A DNA stretch of 64,000 bases from Nitratireductor sp. B36 (GTDB taxonomy: Bacteria; Pseudomonadota; Alphaproteobacteria; Rhizobiales; Rhizobiaceae), in contig NZ_JACKZY010000002.1 in assembly GCF_020833685.1 (NCBI RefSeq), positions 806,001 to 870,000 on the forward strand, given 5' to 3'. The translations under genes and the position numbers were made by a program. This document shows, in pieces, positions 19,833 through 29,170 of the stretch. The number at the start of each line of letters is the position of its first letter. Within the stretch, counting starts at the first letter, position 1. The notes beneath the pieces are model-generated. The model was not told the origin of the DNA and made no database searches. It was given only the letters and a program-made list of their open reading frames with translations.

Positions 19833-20591
19833 TTAAGCGTTGCTGCCGCCATCCACGGCCAGTGATGCGCCTGTGATGTAGTGCCCCTGAGGGCTTGCGA
19901 GATGAGCGACCATGGCAGCTATGTCGTCCGGCGCGCCGTATCGACCAACCGCATTCAATGCGCGCTGCCCGTCCGCTCCCGGTCCATCAGCCGGATTCAT
20001 GTCGGTATCCGTTGACCCGGGATCGACCACATTGACCGTAATGCCGCGTGCGCCGACATCGCGGGCCAGCCCTTTGGTGAAGCCGATGAGAGCGGACTTG
20101 CTCATGGAATAAAGCGTAACACCGCCATGGGGAACGCGCTGGGCGAAACAGGAGCCTATCGAAATGATGCGCCCCCCTTCACCCATATGTGAAAGTGCAG
20201 CCTGGGATGCGACGAAAACGCCTTTCACGTGGATGCCAATCGTGCGGTCGAGCTCTTCGATCGTCACCTCTTCCGGTGGACCATAAGGAAAAATACCGGC
20301 GTTGTTCACAAGAATATCGAGACGGCCAAAGGTTTCGGCAGCGGTATTGACCGCAGTGGTGATTGCATGGTGGTCGGCGCTGTCGGCCTGGATGGCAAGG
20401 CCGCGACGACCGGCAGCATTTATCTCAGCCGCAACGTCTTCGGCCTTTGTCGCGCTTGCAGCATAGGTGATTGCAACGTCGGCGCCACGCGCTGCAAGAC
20501 GCCGGGCGATGGCTGCTCCAATCCCGCGGCTACCCCCTGTTACGAGCGCTGCCTTGCCAATCAAATCCTGGTGCTTTTCCGTTCGGGTCAT
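19833..20591 (-). CDS. SDR family oxidoreductase
   Basis: A classical short-chain dehydrogenase of 252 residues. The NAD(P) site is VTGGSRGIGAAIARRLA, followed by NNAG (residues about 90) and a catalytic Ser with YSMSKSA (YxxxK). The C-terminus VTGASLAVDGGSNA is the usual tail (here ITGASLAVDGGSNA). Substrate is unknown. AGGAG lies six bases before the ATG. It is divergent from a TetR-family gene, with an operator-like palindrome in between, so it is probably that regulator's target. Confidence 0.92.
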   Translation of the reverse strand: MTRTEKHQDLIGKAALVTGGSRGIGAAIARRLAARGADVAITYAASATKAEDVAAEINAAGRRGLAIQADSADHHAITTAVNTAAETFGRLDILVNNAGIFPYGPPEEVTIEELDRTIGIHVKGVFVASQAALSHMGEGGRIISIGSCFAQRVPHGGVTLYSMSKSALIGFTKGLARDVGARGITVNVVDPGSTDTDMNPADGPGADGQRALNAVGRYGAPDDIAAMVAHLASPQGHYITGASLAVDGGSNA

Positions 20592-20605
20592 GGTGAGCTC
20601 CTATT

Positions 20606-20625
20606 TATGTACCGATCGTTATAAA
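20606..20625. promoter_or_regulatory. Operator-like palindrome between SDR and TetR genes
   Basis: The stretch around ACCGATCGTT has a CGATCG core with near-symmetric flanks (TGTACCGATCGTTATA). It lies about 15 bases before the SDR start and 70 before the TetR start, a normal place for a TetR operator. Assigned by position and symmetry only. Confidence 0.45.
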
Positions 20626-20690
20626 AATAGTCAGACTTGAGAAATCGGGTCAAGGAAATTATTTACGGCTTGGTACAAAAGGTTTTCAGA

Positions 20691-21293
20691 ATGGCTGGAC
20701 GCGGCAGGCCTAGAGCTTTCGACAGGAACAAAGCCTTGCATCAGGCGATGCGGGTGTTCTGGTCATGCGGATATGAAGGTGCTTCGGTGAGTGAACTGGC
20801 TGAAGCAATGGGCATCAACAAGCCGAGCCTTTATGCGGCATTCGGCTGCAAGGAGGCTCTCTTTCGTGAAGCAATAGAGCTCTATGAGCGTGAAGAGGGG
20901 GCTCCAGTCAGTGAGGCCTTGCAAAACGGGAGGACAGCACGGACGGCCATCGAGACGGCGTTGCGCGTCAATGCGCGCAGCTACACGAATCCAGAGAATC
21001 CGAGAGGTTGCATGGTCGTCATTTCAGCCCTTGCAGGAGCGCCGGAGAACAATCCGGTTTGCCGGTTCCTGGCTGAAAACCGACGTGGCAGCGAGGACGA
21101 TTTCCGTCGACGTGTGGAACGCGGGATTGCAGACGGGGATGTGCCGGAGAGCGCCAATCCCCGCAGCGTAGCCGCATTTTACGCAACCGTTATGCACGGA
21201 CTTTCGATCCGCGCCCGAGACGGGGCCACAGCGGCCGAACTCGAGCGGGTCGTCGATAGCGCCATTGCAGCGTGGGACACCATCGCGCGCTGA
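20691..21293 (+). CDS. TetR/AcrR family transcriptional regulator
   Basis: The protein has 200 residues from the ATG at 20691; the frame is open further upstream but with no better start. It begins AGRGRPRAFDR, then a helix-turn-helix (VSELAEAMGINKPSLYAAFG). The C-terminal domain contains NPRGCMVVISALAG, like the TetR subgroup that controls divergently transcribed oxidoreductases. It probably represses the adjacent SDR gene and itself through the palindrome at 20606-20625. Confidence 0.9.
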   Translation: MAGRGRPRAFDRNKALHQAMRVFWSCGYEGASVSELAEAMGINKPSLYAAFGCKEALFREAIELYEREEGAPVSEALQNGRTARTAIETALRVNARSYTNPENPRGCMVVISALAGAPENNPVCRFLAENRRGSEDDFRRRVERGIADGDVPESANPRSVAAFYATVMHGLSIRARDGATAAELERVVDSAIAAWDTIAR

Positions 21294-21365
21294 GAGGCGG
21301 CTGCCAAACAGGCTGGCGAGAAACGCGCAGGTTTGACAAAGTGTGTCCTCTATCAGGAGGATACC

Positions 21366-23183
21366 ATGCCCAACACCAAGCCCCTACCGTCCACTGAACT
21401 CAAACCGTGGCATACGGTTGCACCGCTTCTGGTGGATGTGGCCATGGGGCGCCGCCCGGCTGACCTGGTAGTGCGCAACGGGCGCTGGGTGAATGTCCAT
21501 TCGGGCGAAGTGATTCCCGCGACAGATATCGCCATTGTGGCAGGGCGCTTTGCTTATTGCGGGCCTGATGCGAGCCACGCCATAGGCGAGACAACCAAGG
21601 TGGTCGACGCCACTGGGCGCTACCTCGTGCCGGGACTGTGCGATGCGCATATGCACGTGGAGAGCGGCATGGTGACAGTGACGGAGTTCTGCCGCGCCGT
21701 GGTACCGCATGGGACGACCTCCATGTTTGTTGATCCCCATGAGATCGCCAATGTTCTTGGCCTCGACGGCGTGCGGCTGATGCATGACGAGGCCATGGCG
21801 CAGCCGATCAATGTTTTCGTGCAGATGCCATCCTGTGTGCCTTCCGCTCCGGGCCTGGAGAATGCCGGCGCCGAAATCACGGCCGAGGATGTGGCGGAAG
21901 CCATGAACTGGCCAAACATCATCGGGCTTGGCGAAGTGATGAATTTCCCCGGTGTAGCTGCAAACAACGCGACGATGATTGGGGCAATTGCTGCGACTGT
22001 GAAGGCTGGGAAGACGGTTGGCGGGCATTATGCCTCGCCGGACCTTGGTCTGCCGTTTCACGGTTATGTGGCCGGCGGGCCGGAGGACGACCATGAGGGC
22101 ACGCGCGCCGAGGATGCAATTGCACGCGTAAGGCAGGGCATGAAGGCCATGCTGCGGTTGGGCTCAGCCTGGTATGATGTGGCAAGCCAGATCAAGGCGG
22201 TGACAGAACAGGGGCTCGACCCGCGCAATTTCATTCTGTGCACAGATGACAGCCACTCTGGAACGCTGGTCGATGACGGGCATATGGACCGAGTGGTGCG
22301 GCATGCGATCGCCCAGGGGCTGAAACCGGTTACGGCGATCCAGATGGCGACGATCAACACGGCCGAGCATTTTCATCTCGAACGCGAGCTTGGTTCCATC
22401 GCACCGGGACGGCGAGCCGATTTTCTCATCGTGTCGGACCTGGCCGAACTTGCCATTGACGAGGTGTTCGCGCGGGGTGTGAGGCTCGCACGGGGTGGTC
22501 GGCTCGAGGCAGATATTCCCGTTTATGATTACCCCGAGAAGGCGAAGAGCACGGTGCGGCTTGGCAAGGAGATTGCAGCAGAGGATTTCGACATCGCGGC
22601 GCCGGAAGGCGCGAAGCATGTGCGGGCGCGGGTGATCGGTGTAATCGAGAACCAGGCGCCAACGCGGGCACTCGAAGCAGAACTCAATGTCGAGGACGGC
22701 GTTGTCGCCATGGATCGGCGCAATGATGTCTGCCAGATTGCTCTGGTGGAACGGCATCGCGGCACAGGGCAGGTGACGAACGGTTTTGTTTCGGGCTTCG
22801 GCTATATGCAAGACTGTGCGATGGCCTCGACGGTTGCACATGATTCACATCACATGATCGTGGTGGGGACCAACAAGGAGGACATGGCGAAAGCCGCCAA
22901 CCGGCTGGGCGAAGTCGGCGGCGGCGTGGTGCTTTTCTCGAAGGGGCGCGAGCTCGCGCTGGTCGAGATGCCGATTGCCGGGCTGATGTCGGACGAGCGC
23001 GCGGAAGTGGTGGCGCGGAAGGCGGCGAAGCTGACTGCAGCCATGCGAGAGATGGGCTGCACGCTCAACAATGCCTATATGCAGCATTCGCTTCTGGCCC
23101 TGGTGGTGATTCCGGAACTTCGGATCTCCGACGCAGGTATCATCGACGTATCGAATTTCCGAAAGGTCGACTTGTTTCTATGA
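21366..23183 (+). CDS. ade: Adenine deaminase
   Basis: The 605-residue protein starts at the ATG at 21366, five bases after AGGAGG. It deaminates adenine to hypoxanthine. The amidohydrolase metal site is visible as LCDAHMHVESGM, followed by DPHEIANVLG, GLGEVMNFPG, GGHYASPD and CTDDSH. The C-terminal domain with NAYMQHSLLALVVIPELRIS is characteristic of bacterial Ade. It lies near other purine genes of the window (gpt, NCS2 permease) but not in an operon with them. It converges with the esterase-like gene, with only 9 nt between the stops. Confidence 0.95.
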   Translation: MPNTKPLPSTELKPWHTVAPLLVDVAMGRRPADLVVRNGRWVNVHSGEVIPATDIAIVAGRFAYCGPDASHAIGETTKVVDATGRYLVPGLCDAHMHVESGMVTVTEFCRAVVPHGTTSMFVDPHEIANVLGLDGVRLMHDEAMAQPINVFVQMPSCVPSAPGLENAGAEITAEDVAEAMNWPNIIGLGEVMNFPGVAANNATMIGAIAATVKAGKTVGGHYASPDLGLPFHGYVAGGPEDDHEGTRAEDAIARVRQGMKAMLRLGSAWYDVASQIKAVTEQGLDPRNFILCTDDSHSGTLVDDGHMDRVVRHAIAQGLKPVTAIQMATINTAEHFHLERELGSIAPGRRADFLIVSDLAELAIDEVFARGVRLARGGRLEADIPVYDYPEKAKSTVRLGKEIAAEDFDIAAPEGAKHVRARVIGVIENQAPTRALEAELNVEDGVVAMDRRNDVCQIALVERHRGTGQVTNGFVSGFGYMQDCAMASTVAHDSHHMIVVGTNKEDMAKAANRLGEVGGGVVLFSKGRELALVEMPIAGLMSDERAEVVARKAAKLTAAMREMGCTLNNAYMQHSLLALVVIPELRISDAGIIDVSNFRKVDLFL

Positions 23184-23192
23184 TAAACCAGA

Positions 23193-24374
23193 TCACCGGC
23201 GTCGTCCTTGGCCGGTCGCGAGCTCTATAACGTTGAGCGGCGTGGTGATGACGATATCGGCGGCCGAGCCGAACGTCTGTCCGAGGCCGCGCACGAGTCT
23301 CTCCATCTGGCCTATAACCACGTCTTCATCCTCCTCGTTCAGCTCTCCCTCGCTGGACAAGCGCTCGCCGAGCAGGCGAACGAGGACCGGATTCTCGGCA
23401 AATTTGGTGTGGTTTAGCCAGTCTCCGGACGAGACATTTGTGACATCGATCACCGTCACACCCAGCGCCGTCAGGTCTTCTGCGTTGCGATAATCACCGA
23501 GCCGAGGCTGATTGCCGGCGATGAAGCCGGAGAGGGTGAGTGCTCTGTCATTCTGGGAAGTCAGGACTGCAAAGGGCCGCTGTGGCACGCCGTAGCGCCG
23601 CATCTGGCCCTTGAACACATCGATATCGATGTCCGGAGAGGCGAGGATGACGTCGGCGAGCCTTCCCCCGAGATCGCGATCTCCTGAAAGGGCAAGCTGA
23701 CGCAAGGCCTCCATGGTCACCCAACTGCCCATTGAATGGGCCACAACATCGATGCGTCGAGCACCGGCGCGGGCGAGCGTGCGCAGGGTCTCTTCAAGCG
23801 CGTCGCGCGCTGAAGTGGCACTGTTGCTGTCATAGACATAGTCGATAGTGCGGCCGGCAGACGGCCAGGAAAACAGAATCGGCGTGCCGGCATATTCTGA
23901 ATCGTGAAAGATCTGCGCGGCGCGATAGACCGCGTCGTCGAAGCCGGTATTGTATCCATGGATAAAGACGAGTGCGCGCCCATTGTGGGCGGCGATGTCG
24001 TCTCTAAGTGCTTTTTCGAAATCGCTTCCCCCGGGAAAGAGTATTGCGCGGTGAGCCGCAAAATAGCGGGCAGGGTCGGCAATACGGGGATTTGGAGCGA
24101 GCTCCATCTTTCCGGTTTCATGCACGGCGGGAACGGTGATCTCGACCTTTGCAAAGGCTGGCTCGGGTGCCCGCCCGCCGGCAAATATTTCGCCAGGCTT
24201 GTCGGTTGGCATTCGATTGGTGGCGATGAAAATGCCATGATTTCCGGCAATCTGATCAGCGCGTGCAGGTGCAATCGTTTCGGCTATCAGACGGGAAGCG
24301 TGCGGGTTTGCACAGCCCGTGATCAGGAAGAGCAGCAGAAGGACGAACAGGTTCGGGAATTTGCGGAACGGCAT
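23193..24374 (-). CDS. Alpha/beta hydrolase lipoprotein (DUF900-like)
   Basis: The 393-residue protein begins with a lipoprotein signal (LFLITGC). The hydrolase domain shows ALVFIHGYNTGFDDA (oxyanion strand) and VVAHSMGSWVTMEAL, the nucleophile elbow with Ser. DVILASPDID follows and a C-terminal His lies in WLNHTKF. This matches the DUF900 group of putative esterases, here anchored in the envelope. Substrate is unknown. It has no close operon partner; trkH begins downstream of other sequence on the same strand. Confidence 0.85.
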   Translation of the reverse strand: MPFRKFPNLFVLLLLFLITGCANPHASRLIAETIAPARADQIAGNHGIFIATNRMPTDKPGEIFAGGRAPEPAFAKVEITVPAVHETGKMELAPNPRIADPARYFAAHRAILFPGGSDFEKALRDDIAAHNGRALVFIHGYNTGFDDAVYRAAQIFHDSEYAGTPILFSWPSAGRTIDYVYDSNSATSARDALEETLRTLARAGARRIDVVAHSMGSWVTMEALRQLALSGDRDLGGRLADVILASPDIDIDVFKGQMRRYGVPQRPFAVLTSQNDRALTLSGFIAGNQPRLGDYRNAEDLTALGVTVIDVTNVSSGDWLNHTKFAENPVLVRLLGERLSSEGELNEEDEDVVIGQMERLVRGLGQTFGSAADIVITTPLNVIELATGQGRRR

Positions 24375-24459
24375 GCGACGAAAATCCTGCTCGTGCTTTG
24401 TGGATCAAAAATATCGGATCCCAGGTCTCATTAGGAGGAAAGAGGTTTCACTTGGAAGC

Positions 24460-25917
24460 CTATCTTTCCCAGAAAACCGGCGTGAAGATGACCAAAACCG
24501 CCAATATTTCAAGCCGTCCCATCAGCATGGCAAAGGCGATTATCCATTTGGCAAGATCGGGAACCGGCGCAAAGCTGCCCGCGGGGCCAACGACCTGTCC
24601 AAGACCGGGGCCGACATTGGTGAGGCCGGTCAGCGCGGCGGAAATGGCGGTGACGAAATCGAGCCCGGTGGCGGCAAGCAGCAGGATGATGACCGCCCAG
24701 ATAACAAGAAATGCCGACATGAACAGCACGACTGCGCGTTGCAGATCGTCATCCACCGGTCGGTCGCCGTAGCGCACTGTGACGATCGTGTTTGGATAGA
24801 CGAAGCGGCGCAGGCCATTTGCCAGAAGCTTGAACAGGATCAGGAACCGATAGGCCTTGATTCCACCGGTGGTCGACCCGGAACAGCCGCCGAGGAACAT
24901 GGCGACGAAGGCAGCGGCCACGGCAAAAGCTCCCCATTGGGAATAGTCGTCGCTGGCATAGCCTGTGGTGGTGATAATCGACACGAAATTGAAGGCCGAA
25001 TGGGTGAGGGCATCGAAAAACGTGTGGTCGTGGACAAGACGCAGATAGATGGCAACGGCTAGGACGAACACGATCACATAACCGGCGAAGACGCGGATCT
25101 GAGGATCGCGCAGCGCATCAAGTCTGCCGCGAACGGCAAAGAGGATCAGGATTGAGAAGGGCAGTGCCGAAATGAACATGAAGAGGGTGCTGATCCAAAG
25201 GACCGCCGGATTGTCGGCGTAATAACCCATGGACGCATCGTGGGTGGAGAAGCCTGCCGTCGCGATGGTTGTCAGTGCGTGATTTACTGCATCAAACGCC
25301 CGCATGCCCGCAGCCGCATAGGCAATGGCGCAGGCGAGTGTGAGCAGCGAGTAGATGCTGATGAGGCCCAGCCCGAATGTCGAGAAACGGTCGAAAGGCC
25401 GGTCTTCGATATCGGAGGATTCGATCCGGAAATACGACACGCCGCCCACATTGAGGAACGGAAGGACGAAAAGCCCCAGCGCAATCACACCGAGGCCGCC
25501 GATCCATTGTAGTATGGAGCGCCAGATAAGCAGCCCGGGAGGCATACTGTCGAGACCTACGATAACCGTGGCGCCAGTTGCGGTGACGCCTGAAACGGAT
25601 TCGAAAAATGCATCCGCCACACTGAATTCCACCGAAGAGGCCAGCATCGGCACGGCTCCGGCGATGCAGGCCGTCATCCACAAGAGGTTGACAACGAGAA
25701 AGCCGAAACGGGAGGAAATGGCAGGCGCGCGCCCTTGGGTGGCAAGCGACACGCCAATGGCAAGCCCGCCGGTGAAGAGTGCGGAAAAGGCAAACACCTG
25801 CCAATCGTCATTGCCATAGTAAAGGTCTACGGCGGCCGGGATGAGCATGGCGGCCGAAAGGTATATGGCAAAGACCGCCGCGATGTGGAGTGCGGCGCGT
25901 ATGGCGAGATACTGCAA
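24460..25917 (-). CDS. TrkH/KtrB-type potassium transporter subunit
   Basis: TrkH is the membrane channel subunit for potassium uptake and normally works with the cytosolic gate TrkA, which is not in this window. I chose a TTG start at 25917 because GAGG sits nine bases before it and it gives 485 residues, the family length. The longer frame runs into the divergent ilvA gene. Four pore-like repeats are visible (SGVTATGATVIVG, TTIATAGFSTHD, SIITTTGYASDD, TGLTNVGPGLGQ), with the selectivity-filter glycines. GGCSGSTTGGIKAYR is typical of TrkH. Confidence 0.93.
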   Translation of the reverse strand: MQYLAIRAALHIAAVFAIYLSAAMLIPAAVDLYYGNDDWQVFAFSALFTGGLAIGVSLATQGRAPAISSRFGFLVVNLLWMTACIAGAVPMLASSVEFSVADAFFESVSGVTATGATVIVGLDSMPPGLLIWRSILQWIGGLGVIALGLFVLPFLNVGGVSYFRIESSDIEDRPFDRFSTFGLGLISIYSLLTLACAIAYAAAGMRAFDAVNHALTTIATAGFSTHDASMGYYADNPAVLWISTLFMFISALPFSILILFAVRGRLDALRDPQIRVFAGYVIVFVLAVAIYLRLVHDHTFFDALTHSAFNFVSIITTTGYASDDYSQWGAFAVAAAFVAMFLGGCSGSTTGGIKAYRFLILFKLLANGLRRFVYPNTIVTVRYGDRPVDDDLQRAVVLFMSAFLVIWAVIILLLAATGLDFVTAISAALTGLTNVGPGLGQVVGPAGSFAPVPDLAKWIIAFAMLMGRLEILAVLVIFTPVFWER

Positions 25918-26050
25918 GGACTGAACCTCAGGCTGCTCATCAAAGCGTCTGTTGTTCGGGAAGCGGTCCCCCTCCCTGGCGCGAGAGTGGCGTCCCGCGC
26001 CCCGATATGCAATAGCCCGTAGGACACAAGCACGGGATAGGCAAGAGAGC

Positions 26051-27337
26051 ATGAGTGCAGCAGCGAGAAAGGACGAGTTCGTCAATGCGGTCGCGGAGGC
26101 GGCGGAGGCGCTGCGCTCGCTTTTTGCCGAGACGCCGCTTCAGGAGAACGATTACCTGTCCAAGAAAACCGGCGCCCGGGTTTTCCTGAAGCGTGAGGAT
26201 CTGACACCGGTTCGTTCCTACAAGATACGCGGCGCCTTCAATTTCTTCCGCAAGGCGATGGCACGCGGAGGGCAGGAGCGAACCTTCGTTTGTGCTTCGG
26301 CGGGCAATCATGCACAGGGATTTGCTTATGTATGCCGCCATTTCGGCTGCAAGGGCGTCGTTTTCATGCCGGTTACGACGCCTCAGCAGAAAATCGACAA
26401 AACGCGTATTTTCGGCGGAGATTTCGTTGAAATCCGGCTGATTGGCGATTTTTTTGATGATTGTTACCGTGCCGCGCTTTCATTCGCAGAGGAAAGTGGC
26501 GGGGCAATGGTGCCGCCATTCGATCACCCGGACATCATCGAGGGGCAGGCGACAGTCGGACGAGAGATCGCCGAGCAGATCCAGTCGTTCGATGGGGCGC
26601 AGATGGACGACAGCCTGGTGATTCTGCCCGTCGGCGGTGGCGGGCTGGCCTCTGGCGTGACGCGTTATCTTACCGCGTGCGGGGAGGCGGGAGCCTTTGC
26701 TTTTGCCGAACCGGAGGGTGCCGCCAGCCTGCAGCAGGCGCTGGTGCAGGACCGGCCTGTGCGGCTCGAAAGGGTAGACAATTTTGTCGACGGGGCTGCT
26801 GTCGCCGAGATTGGCGCGGCTCCGTTTTCGCATCTCAAGGCGTTTGATGCCGAGGCTGTGCATCTGGTGCCGGAGAACCGGCTATGCGCGACGATGATCG
26901 AAATGCTGAACATCGAGGGGGTGGTTCTGGAACCGGCGGGAGCGCTGGCGATCGATACGCTAAAGGATTTCGCGCCGCAGGACCTTGCAGGGCGAACCGT
27001 GATTGCAGTGGTGTCGGGCGGAAATTTCGACTTCGAGCGTCTGCCGGATGTAAAGGAACGAGCGCTTCGCTTTGAGGGGCTTAAAAAGTACTTCATTTTC
27101 CGCTTCCCGCAGCGACCTGGCGCATTGCGCGATTTCCTCGATCTTCTGGGGCCGGAAGACGACATCACGCGGTTTGAATATCTCAAGAAATCGGCGCGCA
27201 ATTTCGGTTCGGTTCTGATCGGCATAGAGACACGGAACCACGCAAACTTCGATGTGCTGACCCAACGGTTCGACGCTGCAGGCTGGGCCTATCAGGATAT
27301 TACGAACAACGACACGATCGCCGGATTGATCATCTGA
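26051..27337 (+). CDS. ilvA: Threonine ammonia-lyase (threonine dehydratase)
   Basis: The 428-residue protein makes 2-oxobutanoate from threonine, the first step to isoleucine. The PLP lysine is in VRSYKIRGAFNFF; the phosphate-binding glycine loop is PVGGGGLASG. FVCASAGNHAQGFA is the substrate Asn loop. The C-terminal region has a single ACT-like domain (YFIFRFPQRPGALRDFLDLL), as in the short biosynthetic form. The ATG at 26051 follows GCAAGAGAGC. It is divergent from trkH. The later pathway gene ilvD lies elsewhere in this window. Confidence 0.93.
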   Translation: MSAAARKDEFVNAVAEAAEALRSLFAETPLQENDYLSKKTGARVFLKREDLTPVRSYKIRGAFNFFRKAMARGGQERTFVCASAGNHAQGFAYVCRHFGCKGVVFMPVTTPQQKIDKTRIFGGDFVEIRLIGDFFDDCYRAALSFAEESGGAMVPPFDHPDIIEGQATVGREIAEQIQSFDGAQMDDSLVILPVGGGGLASGVTRYLTACGEAGAFAFAEPEGAASLQQALVQDRPVRLERVDNFVDGAAVAEIGAAPFSHLKAFDAEAVHLVPENRLCATMIEMLNIEGVVLEPAGALAIDTLKDFAPQDLAGRTVIAVVSGGNFDFERLPDVKERALRFEGLKKYFIFRFPQRPGALRDFLDLLGPEDDITRFEYLKKSARNFGSVLIGIETRNHANFDVLTQRFDAAGWAYQDITNNDTIAGLII

Positions 27338-27676
27338 GGCTGAGGGCAAAGGGGGAACGCTCCCTGCCGTTCGGACGCCGTTCCGTGAGGGGCCGTCTGG
27401 TTGCAAAGCACAAATTAGCGATTGCACTTTGTCCTCGAATAGCCCATATGACGCCAAGACGCATGGGCTGGCGCTGCCGGCTTTCTAAAATGACTGGTTG
27501 CGTCTGATGCCACCGCCCGCGGGCGGGAGCTTAAGCCGGCACTGCCGGCGCGACAGCGCAGCCGCACGGGGCATACCCGTCGTCTCGTCGTTCATTCAAA
27601 CATTTATTCGGCAGGTTGCGCCCTGCCACGTATCAATTGCGACGCCTGACGGCGTCAGCATGGGAAAGATTGCAAA
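27338..27676 (+). promoter_or_regulatory. Hairpin-rich leader of the DEAD-box helicase gene
   Basis: This 339-base gap holds a series of GC-rich inverted repeats in the last 170 bases: CCGCCCGCGGGCGG (27513-27526), GCCGGC-act-GCCGGC (27535-27549), GGCAGG with CCTGCC (27610-27627) and GACGCC-tgac-GGCGTC (27641-27656). The last sits just before the ribosome binding site. A six-codon reading frame (ATG at 27660, ending TGA at 27678-27680) overlaps the helicase start. It looks like a structured 5' UTR. Confidence 0.45.
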
Positions 27677-29038
27677 TTGACCAATGACAACAATGCGAAA
27701 CAGATTGGTTTCGCGGAACTGGGAATTACGGGCTCACTGTTGAAGGCGGCTGAAGATGCGGGGTTTGTGACCCCCAAGCCGATCCAGGAGAAGGCCATTC
27801 CCGCAGTGCTTGCTAAGCGCGACGTTCTTGGAATCGCACAGACCGGTTCCGGCAAGACGGCGGCTTTCTCACTGCCCATTCTCTCGCAGATCATCGCGCT
27901 TGGCTCCAAACGGGTTCGCAAGACCGCCAGGGCGCTGATCCTGTGCCCGACGCGGGAACTGGCCGTGCAGATCGACGATGTGGTGCGCGAACTTTCGCGC
28001 CACGCGCATCTGGCCACAGCGCTGGTGCTTGGTGGTGTCTCCCGCAACAGCCAGGTGAAGCGGCTTGCTCAGGGCGTCGACATTCTGGTGGCGACGCCGG
28101 GCAGACTGACCGATATTGTGCGGTCCGGCGAACTCTCGCTTGCCGAAACGCGGTGGCTTGTGCTCGACGAGGCCGATCGCATGCTGGATATGGGCTTCAT
28201 CAATGATGTGCGGCGCATCGCGCGTGCAACACACCCGGCGCGCCAGACCGCATTGTTCTCCGCAACCATGCCCAAGGAAGTCGAGGGGCTTGCAAAAAGC
28301 CTGCTCAACGATCCCTTGCGGGTCGAGATTGCAAAGCAGTCGACCACGGCAGGTGAGATCACTCAGCATTTGGTGATGGCGCGGACCAAGCAGAAGCGCA
28401 AGATTCTCTCCGACATGCTGGCAGATGAGGCCATGCGTTCCGTGATCGTCTTTGCGCGCACCAAGCACGGTGCCGACCGCGTAACACGCGATCTGGAGCG
28501 TGATGGGTTCGAGGCTGCCGTTATTCACGGAAACAAATCCCAGAATGCCCGCCAGCGCGCGCTGAACGGCTTTCGGGACGGATCGGTGCGTATTCTCGTG
28601 GCGACCGATATCGCGGCGCGTGGCATTGACGTTCCCGGAATCAGCCATGTGGTGAATTTCGACCTGCCCGACCAGCCCGAAAGCTATGTGCATCGCATCG
28701 GGCGTACTGGCCGCAATGGCGCTTCCGGCGAGGCAGTGACGCTGTGCGACCCCGCCGAGGCTGACAAGCTTAAGGCCGTGGAAAAAATTATCCGGATGCG
28801 ACTGCCATTGAAGGCGGATTACACATCGGAGCCTGATCCGGTCCGTCAGCCTCCTGCCAACAATGCCGGTGAGCGTCGCGCTGCGGCGAAACCTTCGAAA
28901 GGTGGCGAAAATCGCAGACCGCAGCGGTCCGCTGCGAAACCGCAGCACCGCGCAGAACAAGGGCAAAACGAAGGCGACAAACCCGTACGCCGACGCCGCA
29001 GAAATCGCAACAGGCGGCCTGGCATGCGCGCCGCTTAG
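27677..29038 (+). CDS. DEAD-box ATP-dependent RNA helicase, RhlE-like
   Basis: The 453-residue protein has all core motifs: Q motif PKPIQEKAIP, AQTGSGKTAAF, PTRELAVQI, TPGRL, DEADRMLDMGF, SAT, and the C-terminal ARGIDVPG and HRIGRTGRNG. After residue 380 comes a basic tail with lysine, arginine and glutamine, likely for RNA binding. Such helicases unwind RNA in ribosome assembly and cold adaptation. The start is a TTG at 27677, eight bases after GGGAAAG; no in-frame ATG fits. The leader is hairpin-rich, which may permit temperature or autogenous control. Confidence 0.93.
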   Translation: MTNDNNAKQIGFAELGITGSLLKAAEDAGFVTPKPIQEKAIPAVLAKRDVLGIAQTGSGKTAAFSLPILSQIIALGSKRVRKTARALILCPTRELAVQIDDVVRELSRHAHLATALVLGGVSRNSQVKRLAQGVDILVATPGRLTDIVRSGELSLAETRWLVLDEADRMLDMGFINDVRRIARATHPARQTALFSATMPKEVEGLAKSLLNDPLRVEIAKQSTTAGEITQHLVMARTKQKRKILSDMLADEAMRSVIVFARTKHGADRVTRDLERDGFEAAVIHGNKSQNARQRALNGFRDGSVRILVATDIAARGIDVPGISHVVNFDLPDQPESYVHRIGRTGRNGASGEAVTLCDPAEADKLKAVEKIIRMRLPLKADYTSEPDPVRQPPANNAGERRAAAKPSKGGENRRPQRSAAKPQHRAEQGQNEGDKPVRRRRRNRNRRPGMRAA

Positions 29039-29170
29039 CCTTTTGAGCCATATTCACGATCAGGGCTGATCGGCCGATAGGCCGGTCTGGCCCAATTGTC
29101 GCCGGCGGCCTGTTCGGTTAGGCCAAGTCTGTCTGGGCTTGTGGCCAGAACGGGAGGGAATGGCGAAGCG

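Noticed and set aside
25918-26085. N-terminal extension of TrkH
   Set aside because: It overlaps the divergent ilvA start and is Arg-rich shadow; the TTG at 25917 gives the family length.
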